Part shown: positions 1 to 5,800 of the stretch, piece after piece
Position numbering within the stretch: position 1 is the first letter of the stretch
Layout of the letters: each line of letters opens with the position of its first letter
Made by a program: the position numbers and the translations under genes
Notes under the pieces: generated by a model
Databases searched by the model: none
Told to the model about the DNA's origin: nothing
Seen by the model: only the letters and a program-made list of their open reading frames with translations
Source of the DNA: Methanobacterium sp.
GTDB lineage: Archaea > Methanobacteriota > Methanobacteria > Methanobacteriales > Methanobacteriaceae
Reading direction: 5' to 3'
NCBI GenBank assembly: GCA_009712615.1
Contig: WASR01000010.1
Span: 1-5,934, forward strand
DNA: 5,934 nt

Positions 1-20
1 TCAAATTCTTATGACCAGTT

Positions 21-25
21 AGGAG
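21..25 (+). promoter_or_regulatory. Ribosome binding site of the histidine kinase gene
   Basis: AGGAG lies 6 nt before the ATG at 32. It decides the start: the TTG at 26 in the same frame would directly abut this site and leave no spacing, so the ATG is preferred. Confidence 0.75.
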
Positions 26-31
26 TTGTAT

Positions 32-1702
32 ATGACAGAAATTTATGGGATATATGCCATACTGCTGCTGATATCAACATCCGTAACACTTTATATATCT
101 TTTTACAGTTGGAATAAGCGTTTAAATCCAAATGCATATTTATTTTCTTTATTAATGGGTGCAGTATCAATTTGGTCCATTTGTGAAGCATTACAAATGG
201 CATCTGTAGGCATAGATACTAAGATACTTTGGAGTCAGTTGAGTTATGTTGGAATCGTTTTCATAGGCCCATTTTTCCTGTTGTTTACAATGAGTTACAC
301 AGATAACAAGAAGTATCTAAATAAAAAATTTGCAGCCTTTTTGTCGATTATTCCAATCCTGATCCTGATCCTAGTTGCAACCAACCCATGGTATGGGTTG
401 ATCTGGCCAACCATAACACCAAGCTCCAACGATCCAATGTCTTTACTCATATATGGTAGAGGTATCGGATTTTATGTAAACATGATTTATACCTACATAC
501 TGCTAGTTGCAGGTGTACTGTTGCTAATCCAATCCATAATCAGAAATCCCAAGGTATTCCAAAAACAAGCCTTGATGATCCTGTTGGCGACCATGATTCC
601 ACTCTCTGCAAATGTGGTTTACTTGACTCGATACAGTCCAGTGATTGGTCTAGATCTCACACCCTTTGCATTCACAATATCTGGGGTGTTGGTAGCTTAC
701 AGTATCTTCAAATACAAGCTCCTAGATATTGTACCAATCGCCTACAATAAACTGTTCGATAAAATGGGAAGTGGTGCGTTGGTAATAGATTCAAAAAAGG
801 GCATAGTAGATATAAACAAATCTGCAATGGAACTGCTAGACATAAAGTCAAATTTCACTGGCAAAAATGTTGAAAAAACTATAACACAGTTTAAAGAACT
901 TTACCCGCTCGAAAACATTGCCCATGAGAGTGAAATGGAAATTGAAATTGATAAACCCCAAAAAATATGGCTTGAAATATTGGTAACGTCCCTTGAAAAT
1001 AATAAACAGCATCTTGGATGGCTTATTACATTTAGCAACATTACTGTGAGGAAAAAAGCTGAAGAAGATGTCCAAAAATCTTTAGAAGAAAAGGAAATGC
1101 TTCTAAAAGAAATTCATCACCGTGTAAAGAATAATTTAATGGTTATATCAAGTCTTTTGAGTCTTCAATCTCGCTATATTAAAGATGAAGCATCTAAAAA
1201 TATTTTTAAAGAATCACAGAACAGGGCCAGATCCATGGCCCTCATTCATGAACTCCTTTATCAGTCCACAGACCTTAAAAGTATAGATTTTGGAAAGTTT
1301 ATCAATACATTGACAGGTGAACTCTATAGGATCTACATTTCCAATCAGAACCTTATAAAACTCAATGTGGATGTTCAATCAGTTATGGTTGATGTAAACA
1401 CAGCCATACCTTTAGGACTCATTGTTAATGAGTTAGTTTCAAATTCAATGAAACATGCCTTCCCTGATGATAGAAAAGGAAATATTGAGATTAAATTTTG
1501 TTCTGAAGATGAAAATTACACTTTGATAGTTGAAGATGATGGTATAGGTTTCCCTGAAGATGTTGATTTATACAACACAAATTCACTTGGATTGAGAATT
1601 GTTAACAGTTTAACTGAACAAATTGATGGAGAGTTAATCCTGGATAAAACCAATGGAAGCAAATTTATCATTAAATTTAAGGAAGAAAATTATGAAGAAT
1701 AA
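32..1702 (+). CDS. Membrane sensor histidine kinase: 7TM region, PAS, HisKA_2, HATPase
   Basis: This is a membrane-bound sensor kinase expected to autophosphorylate on histidine and pass the phosphate to a response regulator. I start it at the ATG at 32 (556 aa) because AGGAG at 21-25 lies 6 nt upstream; the in-frame TTG at 26 would adjoin that site. Seen, numbered from this ATG: about seven hydrophobic segments in residues 4-228, resembling the HisKA_7TM sensor region (including NPWYGLIW near 118-125); a PAS-like domain at about 243-343; a short linker helix; the H-box EIHHRVKNNL at 360-369, with H362 or H363 as phosphoacceptor, typical of HisKA_2; the N-box NELVSNSMKHAF at 466-477; the G1 box DDGIGFP at 502-508; and the G2 box LGLRIVNSL at 519-527. 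All catalytic motifs are intact. The stimulus is unknown. No receiver domain or response regulator is encoded in the window, so the partner lies elsewhere. The DUF4326 gene follows after 27 nt, suggesting one operon. The promoter lies outside the window. Confidence 0.93.
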   Translation: MTEIYGIYAILLLISTSVTLYISFYSWNKRLNPNAYLFSLLMGAVSIWSICEALQMASVGIDTKILWSQLSYVGIVFIGPFFLLFTMSYTDNKKYLNKKFAAFLSIIPILILILVATNPWYGLIWPTITPSSNDPMSLLIYGRGIGFYVNMIYTYILLVAGVLLLIQSIIRNPKVFQKQALMILLATMIPLSANVVYLTRYSPVIGLDLTPFAFTISGVLVAYSIFKYKLLDIVPIAYNKLFDKMGSGALVIDSKKGIVDINKSAMELLDIKSNFTGKNVEKTITQFKELYPLENIAHESEMEIEIDKPQKIWLEILVTSLENNKQHLGWLITFSNITVRKKAEEDVQKSLEEKEMLLKEIHHRVKNNLMVISSLLSLQSRYIKDEASKNIFKESQNRARSMALIHELLYQSTDLKSIDFGKFINTLTGELYRIYISNQNLIKLNVDVQSVMVDVNTAIPLGLIVNELVSNSMKHAFPDDRKGNIEIKFCSEDENYTLIVEDDGIGFPEDVDLYNTNSLGLRIVNSLTEQIDGELILDKTNGSKFIIKFKEENYEE

Positions 1703-1729
1703 ATTTAGATAATTAACAGGGGGAATTAA

Positions 1730-2041
1730 ATGACAATTAGGGTTAGAAATAAAAAAACTTGGGAAAATGAAGGCGGAGAATTTGTAGAATATGTTGGTAA
1801 GGGTTCTGTGCTTGAAAATCCATACACAATTGGTTGTCGTCTAAAATTGATGGATCAATACAAATCCTATCTTACCAAGTTAAAAGACGACAGCCCTGAA
1901 TGGAAACGAATAAAAGAATTGCAAGAGCTTCATGAAAATGGTGTAGATCTGAACCTTCTATGTTCCTGTTATCCAGATCCATGTCATTCAAACGTGATAA
2001 GCGATGCAATTACTGGTAAAATCAAACCAAAAAAGGATTGA
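1730..2041 (+). CDS. DUF4326 family protein, function unknown
   Basis: This 103-aa soluble protein matches, from memory, the DUF4326 family, found scattered in bacteria, archaea and phages without an established biochemical role. Seen: an N-terminal RVRNKKT segment; YVGKGSVLENPY at about 21-32, the counterpart of the family's usual glycine-rich 'G-x-NP-F/Y' segment; a charged helical middle (about 40-70); and a C-terminal CSCYPDPCHSNVI block at 78-90 with C78, C80, C85 and H86. The family typically shows C-x-C-x-P-x2-CH-x2-V/I here, so the spacing looks intact and could suit metal binding or catalysis, which is inference. There is no signal peptide or membrane segment, so it is probably cytoplasmic. 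AGGGGG at 1718-1723 is a good ribosome binding site for this ATG. The gene lies 27 nt behind the kinase with no visible promoter between them, so co-transcription is likely. Length is normal for the family, so it appears complete. Confidence 0.85.
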   Translation: MTIRVRNKKTWENEGGEFVEYVGKGSVLENPYTIGCRLKLMDQYKSYLTKLKDDSPEWKRIKELQELHENGVDLNLLCSCYPDPCHSNVISDAITGKIKPKKD

Positions 2042-2055
2042 CAACTTATTCCATA

Positions 2056-2060
2056 TTTTT
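2056..2060 (+). terminator. Weak candidate oligo-T terminator after the DUF4326 gene
   Basis: A run of five T lies 15 nt after the stop codon, with no supporting hairpin. Archaeal RNA polymerase can terminate on oligo-T alone, but five T is marginal. The rest of the 91-nt gap to the convergent gene (2042-2132) shows only a short AGTAACC direct repeat (2112-2118, 2135-2141) and no gene. Confidence 0.25.
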
Positions 2061-2132
2061 GAAATCTTAAACCAATTACCCGAATTTATTACTGTTCCAC
2101 TTTTAATTAGAAGTAACCCCCATTGATTCATA

Positions 2133-2597
2133 TCAGTAACCATTCAGGGTTTCATTGATCTCGGTTTTCAGATCTGAATTAAAACTGGAAAAAGAAGTTA
2201 TCCTGATTAAAATATCGCTTTGGTTAATATTACCCTCAAATACATCCTTTTTTGCAATATCGATTTTATTCAAGGTATTTATTGTCATGTTACGATTCTT
2301 TAATACAGCATTTAACTGCTTATTTTTTTCTTCCAGAGAGATAGTTCCAGAATTGTACTTAGATTCTATACTGTCTACTTGGGAGTTGTAAAGGGAATTC
2401 ACATAATCAGTTAACACTCTGTTTTGGATGTCTATGGATTCAATAACATTTGTGTCATTTGAACCACCAATAAATTTATCGATTGTTTTGCCCGTGTAAA
2501 TTGAATAATCAGGAACAACGTAGGTTATTAATGAAACTACTATTACAAATATTGCAATGACCATGATCATAAGATTCTTTGAGTTTTTTAGATTCAT
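2133..2597 (-). CDS. Small membrane-anchored hypothetical protein
   Basis: I do not recognise this protein. Read on the minus strand from the ATG at 2597 it is 154 aa. It has a short basic N-terminus (MNLKNSKN), one strongly hydrophobic segment at about 9-28 (signal anchor or uncleaved signal peptide), then a polar domain of about 125 aa. That domain is probably helical, rich in Asn, Ser, Ile and Lys, and has no cysteine. The likely topology is a single N-terminal anchor with the polar domain outside the cell. An in-frame TTG at 2603 would add two residues. Neither start has a convincing ribosome binding site, so the start is uncertain. A TATA-like TATATAAA on the minus strand (2671-2664) lies at a suitable distance upstream. 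It is convergent with the DUF4326 gene and divergent from the trk operon. The opposite-strand frame over 2155-2391 has no such protein features, so I favour the minus strand. Confidence 0.65.
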   Translation of the reverse strand: MNLKNSKNLMIMVIAIFVIVVSLITYVVPDYSIYTGKTIDKFIGGSNDTNVIESIDIQNRVLTDYVNSLYNSQVDSIESKYNSGTISLEEKNKQLNAVLKNRNMTINTLNKIDIAKKDVFEGNINQSDILIRITSFSSFNSDLKTEINETLNGY

Positions 2598-2652
2598 CAG
2601 CAAATGATTTGGTTCAAAGTATTAATTAAATGTAGTGATCCAATGTTACCAA

Positions 2653-2674
2653 CCATCGATAAATTTATATATGG
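2653..2674. repeat. 22-bp imperfect palindrome over the divergent promoter
   Basis: The two 11-base arms CCATCGATAAA and TTTATATATGG meet at 2663/2664 and pair at 9 of 11 positions. The palindrome includes the perfect 10-bp ATAAATTTAT (2659-2668). It overlaps the minus-strand TATA candidate, a suitable place for a dimeric transcription factor, but palindromes of this kind also occur by chance in AT-rich DNA. Confidence 0.4.
2664..2671 (-). promoter_or_regulatory. Candidate TATA box for the minus-strand small membrane protein
   Basis: On the minus strand this reads TATATAAA, a good archaeal TATA box. Transcription would start about 25 nt further on, near 2640, giving a leader of about 40 nt before the ATG at 2597. 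The same bases read TTTATATA on the plus strand, also a fair TATA box, so the direction is not settled by sequence alone. Confidence 0.5.
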
Positions 2675-2734
2675 ATTAGTACGATCATTATTGGGTCATA
2701 AAAAAACCATCATAAATTGTCCAGAAATAGCTAT

Positions 2735-2748
2735 GAAGCATATAAATA
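2735..2748 (+). promoter_or_regulatory. Candidate archaeal promoter (BRE and TATA) of the trk operon
   Basis: TATAAATA at 2741-2748 is preceded by a purine-rich GAAG (2735-2738) that can serve as the TFB-recognition element. Transcription should begin about 25 nt downstream, near 2770, leaving a leader of roughly 24 nt before the TTG start at 2794. This placement argues against the earlier in-frame TTG at 2764, which would fall at or before the start of the RNA. Confidence 0.6.
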
Positions 2749-2781
2749 ATTAGTATTTCTTAGTTGTCCAAACAAAGTGTT

Positions 2782-2789
2782 AAGGTGAT
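2782..2789 (+). promoter_or_regulatory. Ribosome binding site fixing the trkA1 start
   Basis: AAGGTGAT closely matches the anti-Shine-Dalgarno complement AGGAGGTGAT and ends 4 nt before the TTG at 2794. It selects that TTG over the upstream in-frame TTG at 2764. Confidence 0.75.
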
Positions 2790-2793
2790 TTAT

Positions 2794-3450
2794 TTGTATG
2801 TAGTAATCATGGGTGGGGGTCGGCTGGGCCTGAAACTGGCTAAAGAATTAATTTTTGATGGACATGATTTAACTTTAATTGAAAAGGATGAAGGGAAATG
2901 CCATTACCTATCATCAGAAATTGATGATCTAGTTTTATGTGGAAATTCCACAGATGAAACCACACTAAAAAATGCAGAAATTTCAATTGCAGATGCATTT
3001 GTGGCTGCAACAGGCAACGATGAAACCAATCTTTTAGCAGCTTTAATGGCCAGGAGGTTAGGTGCTAAAAAAATTATTGCCAGATTAAATGAACCCCAAC
3101 ATGAACCTATTTTTGTTTCAAACGATTTTATCACCATTATAGTACCTGAAACCATTGAAGCAGGGTACCTAGAAAAACTTGTTTTAAAACCCAAAGTAGC
3201 AGATCTATTCTTCGTGGATCATGGAAATGGGGAATTGTTAGAACTGGAAGTGAACAATTCCAAGATCATAGGAAAGACTGTGGGTGAAATCAATTCTCAA
3301 GATAATTTTTTTATTTGCGGTATGTACGATGAATCGAAAACAGAAGTAAATATTGCAAATTATAATACATTAATCACAAAAAACTGTAAATTATTAGTTT
3401 TAACAAAAAAAGGAGCTGTTGGTGAGGTTTTAGAACTATTTACTAACTAA
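2794..3450 (+). CDS. trkA: TrkA-type RCK regulatory subunit of K+ uptake, divergent copy
   Basis: This is a cytoplasmic peripheral subunit of the Trk potassium transporter; RCK proteins of this family form rings under TrkH and gate it in response to nucleotides. I start it at TTG 2794 (218 aa): AAGGTGAT lies just upstream, and translation then begins MYVVIMGGGR, exactly parallel to the next gene. Seen: an RCK_N Rossmann fold at about 1-120 with GGGRLG (7-12), acidic E30 at the end of strand 2 (usual ribose contact for NAD(H)), CGNSTD (49-54) and ATGNDETNL (72-80); then an RCK_C (TrkA_C) domain at about 135-218. By hand count 56 of the first 100 residues match the next gene. The usual LGID segment after the QHE motif is altered (VSND), and the conserved Gly-Asp of the C-terminal domain (EEGDKI in the paralogue) reads TKNCKL (about 195-200). 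The fold should be intact, but C-terminal ligand sensing may be lost. It is the first gene of the operon, directly followed by trkA2. Confidence 0.93.
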   Translation: MYVVIMGGGRLGLKLAKELIFDGHDLTLIEKDEGKCHYLSSEIDDLVLCGNSTDETTLKNAEISIADAFVAATGNDETNLLAALMARRLGAKKIIARLNEPQHEPIFVSNDFITIIVPETIEAGYLEKLVLKPKVADLFFVDHGNGELLELEVNNSKIIGKTVGEINSQDNFFICGMYDESKTEVNIANYNTLITKNCKLLVLTKKGAVGEVLELFTN

Positions 3451-3456
3451 ATGTTT

Positions 3457-3462
3457 GGAGGA
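3457..3462 (+). promoter_or_regulatory. Ribosome binding site fixing the trkA2 start
   Basis: GGAGGA lies 6 nt before the TTG at 3469. The ATG at 3451, immediately after the trkA1 stop, would place this site inside the reading frame and has no site of its own, though re-initiation there cannot be excluded. Confidence 0.72.
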
Positions 3463-3468
3463 ATAATC

Positions 3469-4125
3469 TTGTACGTTGTGATAATGGGAGCTGGTAGAGT
3501 AGGAATAAACCTTGCAAATGCCCTTATAAGGGCAGGTTTTGATGTTACAATGATTGAAAAGGATCCTGAGCTATGTGGCCATGCATCAAACGAATTAGAT
3601 GCCCTTTTAATCTGTGGAAATGGGACTGACCTTAAAATTCTTGATGAAGCAAATATTTCGGATGCAGATGCTTTTGTTGCAGCCACTGGCAATGATGAGG
3701 CAAACTTACTTGCATGCATCCTTGTAAAGGAATTTAAACCCAAAAAGTTAATAGCAAGAATCAGTGATCCTGCCCATGAAGATGCTTTCCATAAGGTTGG
3801 AATAGATGCCACTGTAAGCGCGGAACTCACAGCAGCGACTTATCTTGAAAAACTCATACTTCGGCCAAAGATTGCTGATATGGTGATACTAGGTAAAGGA
3901 AATGCTGAACTTGTTGATATACCTGTCGAAAACAGAAACGTAGTTGGGAAAAAAATTGGAGATATGAGTCCTAATAAGGATTACGTCATATGTGCAATCT
4001 ACAAACCTCCAAATTATGAAATAATAATGCCTGAACCCAACATCATCATTGAAGAGGGTGATAAAATTTCTATTCTAATAAAAACTCCCTCTATAAAACC
4101 AGTTGTAAAAAAATTCATAAAATAA
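3469..4125 (+). CDS. trkA: TrkA-type RCK regulatory subunit of K+ uptake, canonical copy
   Basis: This is the second nucleotide-binding gating subunit of the Trk K+ transporter. I prefer the TTG at 3469 (218 aa): GGAGGA sits 6 nt upstream, and the protein then begins [10 protein letters not shown] at the same place and with the same length as its paralogue. The ATG at 3451 (224 aa), abutting the preceding stop, is the alternative. Seen: an RCK_N Rossmann domain at about 1-120 with GAGRVG (7-12), E30, CGNGTD (49-54), ATGNDEANL (72-80), and the conserved AHEDAF and VGIDATVS stretch (102-117); then an RCK_C domain at about 135-218 with the conserved EEGDKI turn near 195-200. All features expected of a working RCK subunit are present. 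It lies 18 nt after trkA1 and 47 nt before trkH, so the three are almost surely one transcript. The strong identity with trkA1 indicates tandem duplication followed by divergence of the first copy. Confidence 0.93.
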   Translation: MYVVIMGAGRVGINLANALIRAGFDVTMIEKDPELCGHASNELDALLICGNGTDLKILDEANISDADAFVAATGNDEANLLACILVKEFKPKKLIARISDPAHEDAFHKVGIDATVSAELTAATYLEKLILRPKIADMVILGKGNAELVDIPVENRNVVGKKIGDMSPNKDYVICAIYKPPNYEIIMPEPNIIIEEGDKISILIKTPSIKPVVKKFIK

Positions 4126-4161
4126 TAATCCAGATCCGTTATTAAACCAATTATCAATAAT

Positions 4162-4168
4162 AAGGTGA
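4162..4168 (+). promoter_or_regulatory. Ribosome binding site of trkH
   Basis: AAGGTGA ends 4 nt before the ATG at 4173, the same arrangement as at trkA1. It favours this ATG over the in-frame ATG at 4182. Confidence 0.65.
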
Positions 4169-4172
4169 ATCC

Positions 4173-5657
4173 ATGCACTCCATGAGCAAAATAAGAAGAT
4201 CAGAACTTAATTCCCTCCTACATTACACAGGATACATCAGTATTCTTCTGGGTATAGTGATGTTGGTTCCAATATTGGTAGCACTTATCTATCATGAATC
4301 ACATTATATTCTGCCATTCATATATTCCTCCATTGTCAGTCTGATTTTTGGAGTTGTACTGTACAAATGTTTTTCCAGCGGCATTGAAATTTCACTTAAA
4401 GTAGCAATGCTCTTTTCCACACTCATATGGCTAATAGGATCTGCTATTGCAGCCCTTCCTTTCTATTTATCGGGAGATTTAAGTTATTTAAACGGTTATT
4501 TCGAAGCCATGTCTGGTTTTACAACCACCGGATTTAGTATGTACAGTAACCTTGATACAGTATCCTACACCATGGACTTCTGGAGAGGATTCATGCAGTG
4601 GTTGGGAGGAATTGGAATAATAGTGATGGCACTCACAGTTCTGTCTTCTTCAAATGTAAGTATTATGAGACTTTACTCTGCAGAAGGAAGGGACGAAAGA
4701 CTTGTTCCAAGCATAAGACATACCACAAGAATTATTCTTTACATATACCTTGCATACACCGCATTTTCCATATTATTATTTATCATTGCAGGAATGCCTA
4801 TATTTGATTCTATATTCTATGCATTCACAGCCCTTTCAACGGGTGGATTTGCGATGCAAAATGCCAGTATAGGTTTTTATCATAGCATCTGGATAGAAAT
4901 TGTCGCCATGATCATCATGATTATTGGTGCAACAAACTTCGCACTGCACTACACTGTGCTCAAGGGTAACTGGAGAGAATACTTCAAAGACATAGAAACA
5001 CGTGTATCATGGCCTCTTCTCATAATTGGAACAATTATTGGCACACTGTTCCTCTTCAACACTTCAGTCTACGGCCATGACATTCTCATCTCATTAAGAT
5101 ATTCAGTTTTCCAAGTTGTGTCTGCCCTTACAACCACAGGGCTTCAAACTGCCTCACCATCCGAGATAACCTACCAATGGGAAGGTTTGGGAATATTCAT
5201 TTTGACCCTTCTCATGATAGTTGGAGCAGGAGCTTGTTCAACTGGTGGGGGAATTAAGTGGATGAGAATAGGTATCCTTTTAAAAGGTATGTGGTGGGAA
5301 ATTAAATCATTAATCCTCCCTGAAAGCGCAGTGATATCAAGAAAAATACACCATGTAAATGATGTCAAAGTTGATCAAAAACTACTAAAATTAACGGGTC
5401 TATTTGTGTTTAGTTATCTCGTAATTTATTTTGTAAGCGTTATAATTGTACTGTTCTATTATCCAAATGTTTCACAAACTCTGTTTGAGGTAGCATCAAC
5501 ACTGAGTAATGTTGGATTGGGATCAGGACTGATAACCGCCACATCACCATTTGTTGTGAAGATCGTTTTCATAATTGATTTCTGGATAGGCAGACTTGAA
5601 ATATGGCCCATATTACTATTGGTTGCATTATTAATCCAGAATTCCGTTCGAAAATAA
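4173..5657 (+). CDS. trkH: TrkH-family potassium uptake pore subunit
   Basis: This integral membrane protein (494 aa, full length for the TrkH/KtrB superfamily) conducts K+ into the cell and is gated by the two TrkA proteins encoded just upstream. Seen: a short basic N-terminus, then four helix-pore-helix repeats. Each repeat keeps its selectivity-filter glycine: TTTGF (117-121), STGGF (222-226), TTTGL (320-324) and SNVGLG (445-450). Other family marks are WLGGIGIIVMALTVL (143-157) in the first repeat; the glycine-rich intramembrane gate loop GAGACSTGGGIK (351-362), matching the familiar GSTAGGIK motif; and GRLE (473-476) near the C-terminus, whose arginine is the conserved charge in the last helix. 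The ATG at 4173 has AAGGTGA upstream. No frameshift or missing element is seen. The last codons form one arm of a hairpin. Sequence alone does not show whether transport is Na+-coupled, H+-coupled or channel-like. Confidence 0.95.
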   Translation: MHSMSKIRRSELNSLLHYTGYISILLGIVMLVPILVALIYHESHYILPFIYSSIVSLIFGVVLYKCFSSGIEISLKVAMLFSTLIWLIGSAIAALPFYLSGDLSYLNGYFEAMSGFTTTGFSMYSNLDTVSYTMDFWRGFMQWLGGIGIIVMALTVLSSSNVSIMRLYSAEGRDERLVPSIRHTTRIILYIYLAYTAFSILLFIIAGMPIFDSIFYAFTALSTGGFAMQNASIGFYHSIWIEIVAMIIMIIGATNFALHYTVLKGNWREYFKDIETRVSWPLLIIGTIIGTLFLFNTSVYGHDILISLRYSVFQVVSALTTTGLQTASPSEITYQWEGLGIFILTLLMIVGAGACSTGGGIKWMRIGILLKGMWWEIKSLILPESAVISRKIHHVNDVKVDQKLLKLTGLFVFSYLVIYFVSVIIVLFYYPNVSQTLFEVASTLSNVGLGSGLITATSPFVVKIVFIIDFWIGRLEIWPILLLVALLIQNSVRK

Positions 5658-5663
5658 GAACGG
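5644..5663 (+). terminator. Hairpin spanning the trkH stop codon
   Basis: CCGTTC (5644-5649) and GAACGG (5658-5663) form a perfect 6-bp stem with an 8-nt loop containing the TAA stop (5655-5657). It may protect the mRNA end or assist termination at the T-run about 30 nt downstream. It is too far from that T-run to be a bacterial-style intrinsic terminator. Confidence 0.4.
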
Positions 5664-5694
5664 TACCAAGTATTAGATCCCCACAAACATACCC

Positions 5695-5701
5695 TTTTTT
5701 T
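5695..5701 (+). terminator. Oligo-T terminator of the trk operon
   Basis: Seven consecutive T lie 37 nt after the trkH stop, followed by TATATTTTAA. Oligo-T tracts are the main termination signal for archaeal RNA polymerase, and the position at the end of a convergent operon fits. Confidence 0.6.
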
Positions 5702-5744
5702 ATATTTTAAGTTACTGAGGAGATTTTTATCTTCTATACTTTCC

Positions 5745-5754
5745 AAAAAAAAAA
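5745..5754 (-). terminator. Minus-strand oligo-T terminator after the stress-protein remnant
   Basis: Ten A on the plus strand read as ten T on the minus strand, 46 nt beyond the stop of the minus-strand universal stress protein remnant. This is the longest homopolymer noted in the window. With the plus-strand T-run at 5695-5701 it makes a back-to-back termination zone between convergent genes. Confidence 0.55.
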
Positions 5755-5800
5755 TGAATTTAAAAATAAAATTATTGTTTGAAAGGTTTATGAGATTAAT

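Noticed and set aside
382..400. Perfect 8-bp inverted repeat CAACCCAT/ATGGGTTG with a 3-nt loop
   Set aside because: It lies inside the kinase coding region at the NPWYG motif, which the protein sequence explains. There is no T-run or gene border nearby.
1223..1242. GC-rich 7-bp hairpin AGGGCCA/TGGCCCT
   Set aside because: It encodes the RARSMAL stretch of the HisKA_2 domain, in mid-gene, with nothing suggesting regulation.
2155..2391. Plus-strand 78-aa frame
   Set aside because: It is antisense to the small membrane protein, without a ribosome binding site or recognisable domain. The minus-strand frame is longer and has a clear membrane anchor and upstream TATA box.
2904..3830. Minus-strand frames of 96 and 127 aa opposite the trkA genes
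   Set aside because: They are similar to each other only because they mirror the paralogous trkA genes; they are shadows of conserved coding sequence.
4139..4163. TTATTA/TAATAA inverted repeat just before the trkH ribosome binding site
   Set aside because: It consists only of A-T pairs with a 13-nt loop, too weak to expect a stable structure controlling translation.
5459..5746. Minus-strand 95-aa frame at the end of trkH
   Set aside because: Most of it is antisense to the conserved C-terminal part of TrkH, and it crosses the proposed plus-strand terminator. No protein family features are visible.
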